Both the position numbers and the translations under genes were made by a program. Below, piece by piece: positions 22,065 through 29,803 of a stretch of 31,243 bases of DNA (positions are counted from its first letter, which is position 1; every line of letters starts with the position of its first letter). Under the pieces are notes generated by a model. That model searched no databases. It was not told the DNA's origin and was given only the letters and a program-made list of their open reading frames with translations. This DNA is from SIG672 sp045657105 (lineage in GTDB: Bacteria > Bacillota > Clostridia > Oscillospirales > CAG-272): NCBI GenBank assembly GCA_045657105.1, contig JAZOSN010000060.1:1-31243 (forward strand), read 5' to 3'.

Positions 22065-23228
22065 ATGACTAAGGCCGACATTTTTTCAGGCTTTCTCGGC
22101 GCGGGAAAGACCACTCTCATCAAAAAGCTAGTAGGCGAGGCTTACGAGGGTGAAAAGCTCGTTATTATTGAAAACGAATTTGGCGAGATCGGCATCGACT
22201 CAGGATTTCTCAACGAAGCGGGAGTCAACGTGACCGAGATGAATTCCGGTTGCATCTGTTGCTCGCTCGTCGGAGATTTCGGAAAGGCACTCACCAAGGT
22301 TCTTGACGACTACTGCCCCGACAGAATACTCATCGAGCCGTCGGGAGTCGGCAAGCTCTCGGACGTTATCCGCGCAGTCGAGGACGCGGGCGAGGACCGT
22401 CTTTCGCTAAACGGTGCAGTCGCCGTCATTGATGCGAAAAAATGCAAGGTATATATGAAGAATTTCGGTGAATTCTTCAACAATCAGATAGAGCACGCTC
22501 AGACGATAGTTTTAAGCCATACTGCCGGACTTTCGGACGAAAAAATAGCAGAGGCGGTAAAGCTTATCAGGGAGCACAACGAGGACGCCTTCATAGTCAC
22601 TACCGACTGGAACGAGCTTGACGGCAAGGAGCTTCTCGCTACAATTGAGCGCTCCGCTCCCACCCTTGAGGACGAGCTGAAAGCACTCGAAGACGAGGCG
22701 CGTTGCCCTGTTTGCGGTGAGCATCATCATCACCACGATCATGACGAGGAGTGCGAGTGTCATCATCACCACCACGACCACGACGAGGAGTGCGAGTGTC
22801 ATCATCATCACCACGACCACGATGAGGAGTGTGAGTGTCATCACCACCACCACGACCACGACGAGGAATGCGAGTGCCATCATCACCACCACGACCACGA
22901 TGGGGAGTGCGAGTGCACTTGTCACGGACACCATCACAATCACGGTCATCATCACGCCGACGAGGTGTTTACAAGCTGGGGCAAGGAAACCGCAAAGAAA
23001 TACACGCGCAGTGAGCTTGAAAATATCCTTTCCGAGCTCGATAATATTGATAAATACGGATACATTCTCCGCGCAAAGGGTTACGTTGCAGGAGAGGGCT
23101 GTTGGTACTATTTCGATTTCACTCCCGAGGATCCCGACATCAGAACGGGCGCGAGTGCTCCCTGCGGACGTATTTGTGTTATCGGATCGAAGATAAACAC
23201 CGAGGCAATCGAAGTGCTTTTCAGATGA
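22065..23228 (+). CDS. COG0523/CobW-family GTPase with five-unit His-rich repeat
   Basis: 387 aa. ATG 22065 follows AAAGGAG with 8-nt spacing; the frame is open upstream into the tRNA but that is not coding. Residues: P-loop GFLGAGKTT (9-17), VIIENEFGEIGIDSGFL, metal-binding CxCC in SGCICC (63-66), RILIEPSGVG. The usual NKxD guanine motif is replaced by LSHTAG. Residues 220-284 are five copies of HHHHHDHDEECEC (last one G for E), followed by TCHGHHHNHGHHH, then a CobW_C domain (about 305-387). The family delivers or loads metals such as zinc, cobalt or nickel; histidine stretches are common but this regular His/Asp/Glu/Cys repeat is striking. It is 14 bp before a second CobW gene. Confidence 0.92.
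   Translation: MTKADIFSGFLGAGKTTLIKKLVGEAYEGEKLVIIENEFGEIGIDSGFLNEAGVNVTEMNSGCICCSLVGDFGKALTKVLDDYCPDRILIEPSGVGKLSDVIRAVEDAGEDRLSLNGAVAVIDAKKCKVYMKNFGEFFNNQIEHAQTIVLSHTAGLSDEKIAEAVKLIREHNEDAFIVTTDWNELDGKELLATIERSAPTLEDELKALEDEARCPVCGEHHHHHDHDEECECHHHHHDHDEECECHHHHHDHDEECECHHHHHDHDEECECHHHHHDHDGECECTCHGHHHNHGHHHADEVFTSWGKETAKKYTRSELENILSELDNIDKYGYILRAKGYVAGEGCWYYFDFTPEDPDIRTGASAPCGRICVIGSKINTEAIEVLFR
22722..22916 (+). repeat. five tandem 39-bp coding repeats
   Basis: Units at 22722, 22761, 22800, 22839 and 22878, each encoding HHHHHDHDEECEC (the fifth has Gly for the first Glu). They differ mainly by synonymous changes (cat/cac, gac/gat, tgt/tgc), so the repeat has been kept at protein level. 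It could vary in copy number by slippage. Confidence 0.95.
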
Positions 23229-23242
23229 AAGGAATATAAATA

Positions 23243-24187
23243 ATGAAAGAAATTCCCGTTTATCTCATAACCGGATATCTTGATTCGGGCAAAACCACCT
23301 TCGTCCAACAAACTCTTGCAGATCCGAAATTCTGCGAAAATTCAAATATTCTCGTAATTTCCTTTGAAGAGGGCGAGATTGAGCTTGATCCCACCGAATT
23401 CGCTTGCGAAAACGTGTACCGCGAGGTGCTTGACACCGACTGCGAGTATTCCTCTCTCACCTTTGCCGACATGGTAAACAGAACGAAGGCGGACAAGATA
23501 ATTATAGAATACAACGGTATGCATATTATGGAAGAGCTTTACGCTACTCTTCCGCGAAACTGGATAATAGCTCAGCAGGTGCTCTTCATTGACGCGACCA
23601 CCTTCTCTATGTATAACAGTAATATGAGAAATCTTACGGTCGATAAGCTCCGCGATACAGATCTTATCGTTTTCAATCGAATAACAAATGAGAGCGACGT
23701 TGAGCTTTTCCACAAGATCGTACGCGCCTCTAACCGTCAGGCGATGATACTTTACGAAAAGGTCACAGGTGAGATAATGCGCGACGAGATCGAGGATCCC
23801 CTGCCCTACGATATAGATGCAGAGCTCATCGAGATCGAGGACAAGGACTACGCTATCTTCTTCCGCGATCTTACCGAAAATCCGCAGAACTACGAGAACA
23901 AGACTCTCAGAGTCAAGGTAATGACGGTGAAAAACGAGGAGCTCGGTGCAGGAGAGATGCTTATCGGACGCCACATTATGACCTGTTGTGCAGACGATAT
24001 TCAGTACTGCCCGATGATATGCAAATGCAAAAAGTCCTACGATTTCAAGACCTACGACTGGGCGATAGTCGAAGGACAAATAAAGACCGAGCGTCATACG
24101 CTTTATAACGGCGTAGGACCGATATTCGAGGCCTACTCAGCAGTCCACGCGGAAAAGCCAGAGGAAAGCGTTGCAACATTTTATTAA
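23243..24187 (+). CDS. COG0523/CobW-like GTPase fused to a DUF1980-like domain
   Basis: 314 aa. P-loop ITGYLDSGKTTF (about 9-20), acidic SFEEGEIELDPTEF, KIIIEYNGMHIMEEL, and LIVFNRIT in place of NKxD. There is no CxCC. From about residue 215 the protein changes: LRVKVMTVKNEELGAGEMLI, GRHIMTCCADDIQYCPMIC and DWAIVEGQIK recall the DUF1980 domain of the YcgQ proteins, which occur with DUF318 permeases in metal-linked operons. No such permease is in this window. It has AAAGGA before ATG 23243, 14 bp after the first CobW gene, with the terminator shared with tRNA-Val downstream. Confidence 0.85.
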   Translation: MKEIPVYLITGYLDSGKTTFVQQTLADPKFCENSNILVISFEEGEIELDPTEFACENVYREVLDTDCEYSSLTFADMVNRTKADKIIIEYNGMHIMEELYATLPRNWIIAQQVLFIDATTFSMYNSNMRNLTVDKLRDTDLIVFNRITNESDVELFHKIVRASNRQAMILYEKVTGEIMRDEIEDPLPYDIDAELIEIEDKDYAIFFRDLTENPQNYENKTLRVKVMTVKNEELGAGEMLIGRHIMTCCADDIQYCPMICKCKKSYDFKTYDWAIVEGQIKTERHTLYNGVGPIFEAYSAVHAEKPEESVATFY

Positions 24188-24193
24188 AAACAA

Positions 24194-24226
24194 AAAAAAT
24201 CACTTGCAAAATGCAAGTGATTTTTT
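24194..24226 (+). terminator. bidirectional terminator, cobW pair / tRNA-Val
   Basis: AAAAAATCACTTGCA (24194-24208) pairs with TGCAAGTGATTTTTT (24212-24226). T-runs on both sides: it ends the GTPase operon on the plus strand and the tRNA on the minus strand. Confidence 0.9.
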
Positions 24227-24229
24227 ATA

Positions 24230-24303
24230 TGGGGACGACAGAATTCGAATCTGTGACCTCATGCATGTCAAGCATGCGCTCTAACCAGCTGAGCTACGCC
24301 CCC
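24230..24303 (-). tRNA. tRNA-Val (anticodon GAC)
   Basis: 74 nt. Acceptor GGGGGCG with CGTCCCC (one G-U), discriminator A. Anticodon stem CATGC/GCATG with loop TTGACAT, anticodon GAC. D arm GCTC/GAGC, T arm CACAG/CTGTC-type with TTCGAAT. CCA is not encoded. Its promoter is at 24315-24343. Confidence 0.95.
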
Positions 24304-24314
24304 GCGACTTTATT

Positions 24315-24343
24315 ATTTTATCACACCACAAAGCGTTTGTCAA
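24315..24343 (-). promoter_or_regulatory. promoter of tRNA-Val
   Basis: TTGACA (24338-24343), 17 bp, TAAAAT (24315-24320). Confidence 0.85.
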
Positions 24344-24411
24344 GTGTTTTTTTGCATTTTACCCCGATTTTTGAAATTTCCCCGAGTTTATCGGAGTTTT
24401 TTGCAATCCGC

Positions 24412-24440
24412 TTGACAACAGGACAAAGGTTGTATATAAT
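24412..24440 (+). promoter_or_regulatory. promoter of the KPVIYLYP lipoprotein pair
   Basis: TTGACA (24412-24417), 17 bp, TATAAT (24435-24440): perfect consensus. It is divergent from the tRNA-Val promoter. A leader of about 105 nt follows with no clear structure. Confidence 0.9.
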
Positions 24441-24553
24441 TATTATATAAGATATTTTAACTTTTTTGAAAATATCGGTAATATTTCTAAAAATTTGTTG
24501 TCTGTATGTATGAAGGCGAAAGTCAAATGTATTTTGAAAGGACGTAAAACATT

Positions 24554-25468
24554 ATGAAAAAACTTTTATGCCTGATTTTAGTGATAACAACGTGTCTATG
24601 TTGTTTTGCCTCTTGCAAAAACGGAAAAGACTCGGAAAACGAGTCCGAAGAAGAATACGATCTTCCGCCTGCTAACGAAATCGAGGTATCAGGCTTCACC
24701 GCTTGCGCCGACGGAGTCAGTAAAAAAGATACCTTAAAGGTAAGGGTGGATGAACACTATCACGAATTTCTCGGAGAAACCGCAACTGTCAAAATGGACG
24801 GTCTTGACGAAATGGAAATTTGTGACGGCGACGAGATTTTCATAACGATCGACCGTATCGAAGGAAAATCGTATTTCACCGTATACGCCAAAGAAATCGA
24901 CCTCGCAAAGGAAATGCAGTGCTGGAAACCCGTCATCTACCTCTACCCCGAAGAAGAAACCCTCTGCTCGGTCAAGGTAGAGCTTGACGGAAGGCTTACC
25001 TGCACGTATCCCGAGCACGGCGAGAACGGTTGGCAAAACTTTACCGCACGTCCTGACGGAACGCTCATTTTTCCCGACGGCAAGGAGTATTACTGCCTCT
25101 ATTGGGAGGGTATCTCCGATATGGCTCCCGACTTTTCGAAGGGCTTTTGCGTAAAGGGCGAGGACGTTGCAGATTTCCTTGACGAAATTCTGATCGAGAT
25201 CGGACTCACTCCGAGAGAAGCGAACGAGTTTATAATCTATTGGCTTCCTCAGCTTCAAGAAAACGAGTATAATCTGATATCCTTCCAAAGCAATGCTTAC
25301 ACCGACGTTGCCGATCTGATCATAAACCCCGAACCCGACAGTCTGCTCCGCGTTTATATGGTAGCAAGACCGCTCGATAATTACATAGAAATCAAGCCTC
25401 AGACCTTTGACACCTTTATCCGCGATGGCTTCACCGTCGTCGAATGGGGCGGAAGTATTTTGAAGTAA
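24554..25468 (+). CDS. KPVIYLYPEEE-domain lipoprotein, one N-terminal module
   Basis: 304 aa. Signal peptide with lipobox FASC (Cys 21), then an acidic linker (DSENESEEEYDLPP). Residues about 43-118 form one beta-rich module (VSGFTACADGVSKKDTLKV, LGETATVKMDGL, DGDEIFITIDRI). The C-terminal domain (about 126-304) starts CWKPVIYLYPEEETLCSVKV and ends FTVVEWGGSILK. I recognise the KPVIYLYPEEE domain as recurring in uncharacterised Clostridia proteins, but know no function. The domain is nearly identical to the next gene's. AAAGGA lies 11 nt upstream of ATG 24554. First gene of a two-gene unit. Confidence 0.85.
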   Translation: MKKLLCLILVITTCLCCFASCKNGKDSENESEEEYDLPPANEIEVSGFTACADGVSKKDTLKVRVDEHYHEFLGETATVKMDGLDEMEICDGDEIFITIDRIEGKSYFTVYAKEIDLAKEMQCWKPVIYLYPEEETLCSVKVELDGRLTCTYPEHGENGWQNFTARPDGTLIFPDGKEYYCLYWEGISDMAPDFSKGFCVKGEDVADFLDEILIEIGLTPREANEFIIYWLPQLQENEYNLISFQSNAYTDVADLIINPEPDSLLRVYMVARPLDNYIEIKPQTFDTFIRDGFTVVEWGGSILK

Positions 25469-25509
25469 CGAATATAAAAAACGACATATCAGAAAGGACA
25501 GAAAATGTT

Positions 25510-27042
25510 ATGAAAAAGATTTTATGTTTGATTTTAGTGTTGTCAAGCCTTCTGTTGTCATTTTCATCGTGCAAACGCGTACACGGGCTTCCTGATGACC
25601 TGGACTACTTCACTGCGGTAGCCAAAGAGGACTGTAAAAGCAACCAAGTTACAGTTTCCGTTTGCTCGGAATACGTTGACGCTTTGGGCAAGACGGTAAC
25701 TGTAAAAATGAAAGGACTTGCCGACCTCGGCATCAAAAAGGGCGATGAAATAAGAGTTTCTGTTGACAGCTTCAAAAACGGGTGGCGGCTTGTCGCTAAC
25801 GCATCGAGTGTTCAGGTAGTATCGTTTGAAGCACCTTCATCGGAATATGCCGAAATATCCGCAAAAGATTTCGGGATCTCCGTTTTCACCTGTACGGCAA
25901 ACGGAGTATCTATTAATCGTGCCATATCGGTCAAGGTTGACGATGAGTACCGAGAAAAGCTTGGAAACGAGATAAACGTTTATATGGAGGATATCCACAA
26001 GCTCGGTTTAGGCATAATGGCAAAAGATAAGCTCAGAATAACCGTCGATATAGTAAAAGACACAGATCCCTATACCGTTTATGCGAAAAATATTGAAATT
26101 TTACAAAAAGTGGGCGATGAATGGGATTACGGCTACGGTCCATACTACATTCCCAAACTGTCTGAAATAAAAATATCCGACGATTTGACTGCACTCACCG
26201 CAGAAACAAAGCTTTCTAGTGCCCGTGATTGGGACTGGTATGTTCACGCTTTTAGAGTCGTGAAAATAAGCGATAATATCGTATATCTCGCAGAGTCCGG
26301 TTGGAAAGCCGCACAATATGCAATAATCGGAATTCCCGACTATTCATTCTCGGTAGGCGATCACGTTTCCATAAAGGTTAAAAAATACTATCATGATATA
26401 ATCTCGTGCGATATTGCATACGCCGAAGACATAGAATCGTTTGAGGTGCTTAAAGGAGATGATGTGTACAAAGCGTACCGTCACTCTATGGCATTAGATA
26501 AGCCGGTCATCTATCTCTACCCCGAAGAAGAAACGCTATGCTCGGTCAAGGTCGAGCTTAACGGAAGGCTCACCTGCACCTATCCCGAGCACGGTGAGAG
26601 CGGTTGGCAAAACTTTACCGCACAACCTGACGGCACGCTCGTTTTCCCCGACGGCAAGGAGTATTACTGTCTTTATTGGGAGGGCATCTCCAATATGGCT
26701 CCAGACTTTTCGAAGGGCTTTTGCGTAAAGGGCAAGGACACCGCAGATTTTCTCAGCGAGATCCTTCTTGACATCGGACTCACGCCGAGAGAAGCCAACG
26801 AATTTATCATCTATTGGCTTCCCCTGCTTCAAGAAAACGAGTACAATCTGATCTCCTTCCAGAGCAACGCCTACACGGATATTGCCGAGCTTCTTATCGA
26901 TCCCGCGCCCGACAGTCTGCTCCGCGTTTATATGGTTGCAAAGCCGCTCGATAATTACATAGAGATCGAGCCTCAGACATTTGACGGATTTATCCGCGAT
27001 GGCTTTACCGTCGTCGAATGGGGCGGAAGTATTTTAGAGTAG
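25510..27042 (+). CDS. KPVIYLYPEEE-domain lipoprotein, three N-terminal modules
   Basis: 510 aa. The start is ATG 25510 (MKKILCLIL, matching MKKLLCLIL of the neighbour); the in-frame start at 25444 overlaps the previous gene. Lipobox FSSC, Cys 21. Three beta-rich segments follow: about 33-100 (LGKTVTVKMKGLADLGIKKG), 118-200 (FTCTANGVSINRAISVKVDD, LGNEINVYMEDI) and 215-320 (a more divergent one, VGDHVSIKVKKYY). The first two are clearly related to the single module of the 24554 protein. The C-terminal domain (from KPVIYLYPEEE, about 333-510) differs from its neighbour at few positions. It lies 41 bp downstream of the first copy: a tandem duplication with module gain or loss. Function unknown. 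Confidence 0.85.
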   Translation: MKKILCLILVLSSLLLSFSSCKRVHGLPDDLDYFTAVAKEDCKSNQVTVSVCSEYVDALGKTVTVKMKGLADLGIKKGDEIRVSVDSFKNGWRLVANASSVQVVSFEAPSSEYAEISAKDFGISVFTCTANGVSINRAISVKVDDEYREKLGNEINVYMEDIHKLGLGIMAKDKLRITVDIVKDTDPYTVYAKNIEILQKVGDEWDYGYGPYYIPKLSEIKISDDLTALTAETKLSSARDWDWYVHAFRVVKISDNIVYLAESGWKAAQYAIIGIPDYSFSVGDHVSIKVKKYYHDIISCDIAYAEDIESFEVLKGDDVYKAYRHSMALDKPVIYLYPEEETLCSVKVELNGRLTCTYPEHGESGWQNFTAQPDGTLVFPDGKEYYCLYWEGISNMAPDFSKGFCVKGKDTADFLSEILLDIGLTPREANEFIIYWLPLLQENEYNLISFQSNAYTDIAELLIDPAPDSLLRVYMVAKPLDNYIEIEPQTFDGFIRDGFTVVEWGGSILE

Positions 27043-27087
27043 TTTTAAAGACCTGCAAGTCAGAACCCGACAGAATTGCCATATCAC

Positions 27088-27116
27088 TTGACAATCACCT
27101 GCCGATACTATATAAT
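27088..27116 (+). promoter_or_regulatory. promoter of the membrane protein gene
   Basis: TTGACA (27088-27093), 17 bp, TATAAT (27111-27116): perfect consensus. Confidence 0.9.
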
Positions 27117-27148
27117 ACTGTTAAAATAAAGCACGGAGGTACGACTCT

Positions 27149-27763
27149 ATGAACAATATACCCACTCAGAATTTTGAGAAAGAAAAGCTCGCGCGCAGAC
27201 TATCTTCGGGCAGGATCGACATAATACTTATGGCAATGCTTACGATAATAAACATAATCTTCACCTTTACCGACGCGCAGACCTACTTTTTCTTCTCTGC
27301 CTTCATTCCTTACAGAATGGCGTTTTACGGCGCATATCTGACAGGAAAGCTTCCCGAAGAATACTACACCGATTGGGGTAACGCGTCCTTTTTCGGAAAC
27401 GGATTTCTTATCGCAATGCTCGTGATGGCAGCGATCATAGTTACACTCTACGTTCTCTGCTTTTTCCTTTCGAAAAAGAAAAGCGCTTGGCTTATATTTG
27501 CCGCCGTTCTCTTCTCAATAGACACTCTCGCGCTTGTCGGATACGCTATCAGCTACTCTGTACTTGCCGAGTGCATCATTGACATACTTTTACACGCTTA
27601 CGTTCTCTACGGCATCATAAGCGCAATTATTGCCGCAGGAAAGCTTAAAGATCTTCCCGACGAGGAAATCGCCGTCGAAACCGCTTCAAGCGCAACCGCA
27701 GACGTTTTTCCGAGCGAAAGCGTCGCGACAGAAGAAAACACCGAGGATAAGTCCGAGGAATAA
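27149..27763 (+). CDS. multi-pass membrane protein of unknown function
   Basis: 204 aa, about four or five TM helices (around 24-44, 83-107, 112-133 and 138-162, with a shorter hydrophobic stretch near 46-66). Cytoplasmic ends are likely: the N-terminus is charged (FEKEKLARRLSSGRID), the tail is acidic and low-complexity (EEIAVETASSATADVF). GGAGG lies 9 nt before ATG 27149. Transcribed alone. I recognise no family. Confidence 0.75.
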   Translation: MNNIPTQNFEKEKLARRLSSGRIDIILMAMLTIINIIFTFTDAQTYFFFSAFIPYRMAFYGAYLTGKLPEEYYTDWGNASFFGNGFLIAMLVMAAIIVTLYVLCFFLSKKKSAWLIFAAVLFSIDTLALVGYAISYSVLAECIIDILLHAYVLYGIISAIIAAGKLKDLPDEEIAVETASSATADVFPSESVATEENTEDKSEE

Positions 27764-27782
27764 TTATTACATCACACACACA

Positions 27783-27820
27783 AAACCCGACCTGCAAGCA
27801 GGTCGGGTTTAATTTTATTT
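27783..27820 (+). terminator. terminator between convergent genes
   Basis: AAACCCGACCTGC (27783-27795) pairs with GCAGGTCGGGTTT (27798-27810), followed by AATTTTATTT. It can serve the membrane protein (plus) and, less strongly, the ABC exporter (minus). Confidence 0.85.
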
Positions 27821-27823
27821 AGG

Positions 27824-29803
27824 TTATTCAAGCTCGAACGCGCCAGTATAGAGCTGATAGTAGGTTCCCTTCTGCGCAAGAAGATTCTCGTGGCTTCCGC
27901 GTTCAATAATTCGCCCGTGATCGAGCACCATTATAACGTCCGAGTTCATTATGGTCGAGAGTCTGTGTGCTATTACGAACACAGTTCTGCCCTCCATAAG
28001 AGAGTCCATTCCCTTCTGCACGATTGCCTCTGTTCTCGTGTCTATCGACGAGGTCGCCTCGTCAAGTATCATAACGGGGGGATTGGCGACCGCCGCGCGA
28101 GCTATCGCGATAAGCTGTCTTTGTCCCTGCGAGAGATTTGCACCGTTATTACTTAGTTCGGTATTATATCCGCTCGGAAGTCTTGTGATAAAGTCGTGTG
28201 CGCCTGCAAGCTTTGCCGCCTGAATACACTCCTCGTCACTTGCATCAAGACGTCCGTATCTGATATTCTCCATTACGCTTCCCGTAAAGAGATTAGTTTC
28301 TTGGAGAACGATACCGAGCGAGCGGCGAAGGTCTGCTTTCTTTATCTTATTTATATTGATACCGTCGTAACGAACCTTACCGTCGGCTATATCGTAAAAG
28401 CGGTTTATAAGGTTGGTTATCGTCGTTTTACCCGCGCCTGTCGCGCCAACGAATGCTACCTTCTGTCCGGGCTCGGCATATATCGTAATATCGTGAAGAA
28501 CGTCCTTGCCCTCCTCGTAAGCGAAATCGACCTCGGCGAGTCGAACGTCACCTTTCAGCTCGGTATAGGTGAGAGTTCCGTCGCTATGAGGGTGCTTCCA
28601 AGCCCAGTGACCTGTCTGCTTATCGCTCTCGGTAATATTTCCGTTTTCGTCCACCGTGCAGTTAACAAGCGTTACGTAACCGTCATCGGTTTCGGGCATT
28701 TCGTCCATAAGAGCAAAGACACGCTTTGCACCTGCAAGAGCCATAATTATCGTATTCATCTGCTGCGAGAGCGTGTTTACGTTACCCGTAAACTGCTTCG
28801 TCATATTGAGAAAAGGAACGAGCAGACTGATACTGAACACCTGTGCGGGAATTCCTACCACCTGCGAAATACTGATATTAGTCGCATTTGTAAGCAGAAA
28901 GACTCCGCTCGCTATCGCGCAAAGAACGTAGAGCACGTTACCGATGTTTGCGATTATCGGACCGAGCATATTAGCGTACGAGTGAGCGCGTGAGCTATCC
29001 TCGTAAAGCTCGTTATTTATCCTGTCAAAATCCTCGCTTACCTTATCCTCGTGAGAGAATACCTTTACGACCTTCTGACCGTTCATCATTTCCTGAATAT
29101 AGCCCTCTGCCTTACCTATCGCCTTCTGTTGGCGCATAAAGTATTTTGCAGAGCCTCCGCCAACCTTACCCGACACGAGCATCATAGCAAATACTCCGAG
29201 AAGCACGACGAGAGTCATCCAAACGCTATACCAGAGCATAAGCGAAAGCACGGTACACACGATTATCGCAGACTGCATAAGCTGAGGAAGCGACTGCGAA
29301 ACGAGCTGGCGGAGAGTGTCTATATCGTTGGTATAACGGCTCATTATATCTCCGTGCTTATTGGTATCGAAATACTTGATCGGGAGATTTTGCATTCCGT
29401 CAAACATCTTGCGGCGCATCTTGCAGAGAAATCCCTGCGTAATATACGCTCCAAGCTGAGTATAGACTGTTATAAAAACAAGGGATATAACGTAAAGGCC
29501 TATGAGTATTCCGATTATCGGCAGTATTTCCTTTGATGCCGCCGACCAATCTGTCGAGCCTCTGTCGGTATAATCTTCTACGACTTTAAGCACCTTCTGT
29601 ATGAATATAGAGGGTATCGAAGAAACGATAGCCGAGAATATTATACAGAATACGGTCATCGGCACAAGCACGGGATAAGATTTAAAAAGGAGCTTCACGA
29701 CTCTTCCGAGCGTTCCCTTATCTATCTTTCTCTTTCCGCCGGGCGGCATACCTCCCGGACCTCTCATTCCCGGTCCTCCGGGCATTTTCTGCTTACCTGT
29801 CAT
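27824..29803 (-). CDS. ABC exporter, heterodimer subunit with consensus ATPase site
   Basis: 659 aa. A Gly/Pro/Met-rich N-terminus (PGGPGMRGPGGMPPGG) precedes six TM helices of the type IV ABC exporter fold, then a nucleotide-binding domain. Between them is an insert of about 60 residues (TLVNCTVDENGNITESDKQ, then GHWAWKHPHSDGTLTYTEL) seen in many Clostridia exporters. NBD motifs are complete: Walker A GATGAGKTT, signature LSQGQRQL, Walker B VMILDEATSSIDT with catalytic Glu, and VIAHRLST with the switch His. It overlaps the upstream subunit by 4 nt (ATGA). Likely exports drugs, lipids or peptides (BmrCD/YheHI-like); substrate unknown. Confidence 0.93.
   Translation of the reverse strand: MTGKQKMPGGPGMRGPGGMPPGGKRKIDKGTLGRVVKLLFKSYPVLVPMTVFCIIFSAIVSSIPSIFIQKVLKVVEDYTDRGSTDWSAASKEILPIIGILIGLYVISLVFITVYTQLGAYITQGFLCKMRRKMFDGMQNLPIKYFDTNKHGDIMSRYTNDIDTLRQLVSQSLPQLMQSAIIVCTVLSLMLWYSVWMTLVVLLGVFAMMLVSGKVGGGSAKYFMRQQKAIGKAEGYIQEMMNGQKVVKVFSHEDKVSEDFDRINNELYEDSSRAHSYANMLGPIIANIGNVLYVLCAIASGVFLLTNATNISISQVVGIPAQVFSISLLVPFLNMTKQFTGNVNTLSQQMNTIIMALAGAKRVFALMDEMPETDDGYVTLVNCTVDENGNITESDKQTGHWAWKHPHSDGTLTYTELKGDVRLAEVDFAYEEGKDVLHDITIYAEPGQKVAFVGATGAGKTTITNLINRFYDIADGKVRYDGININKIKKADLRRSLGIVLQETNLFTGSVMENIRYGRLDASDEECIQAAKLAGAHDFITRLPSGYNTELSNNGANLSQGQRQLIAIARAAVANPPVMILDEATSSIDTRTEAIVQKGMDSLMEGRTVFVIAHRLSTIMNSDVIMVLDHGRIIERGSHENLLAQKGTYYQLYTGAFELE

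Noticed and set aside
22722..22916. Possible CRISPR array
   Set aside because: The repeats are directly adjacent, in frame, without unique spacers, and encode a metal-binding peptide.
22512..22955. Long minus-strand frame rich in Val and Met opposite the His repeat
   Set aside because: It is the complement of the cat/cac codon repeat; composition is an artefact and there is no ribosome site.
25505..25513. ATG TTA TGA mini-ORF before the second KPVIYLYP gene
   Set aside because: It resembles the potA case, but the ribosome site also suits ATG 25510 and the neighbouring gene has the same leader without the ATG.
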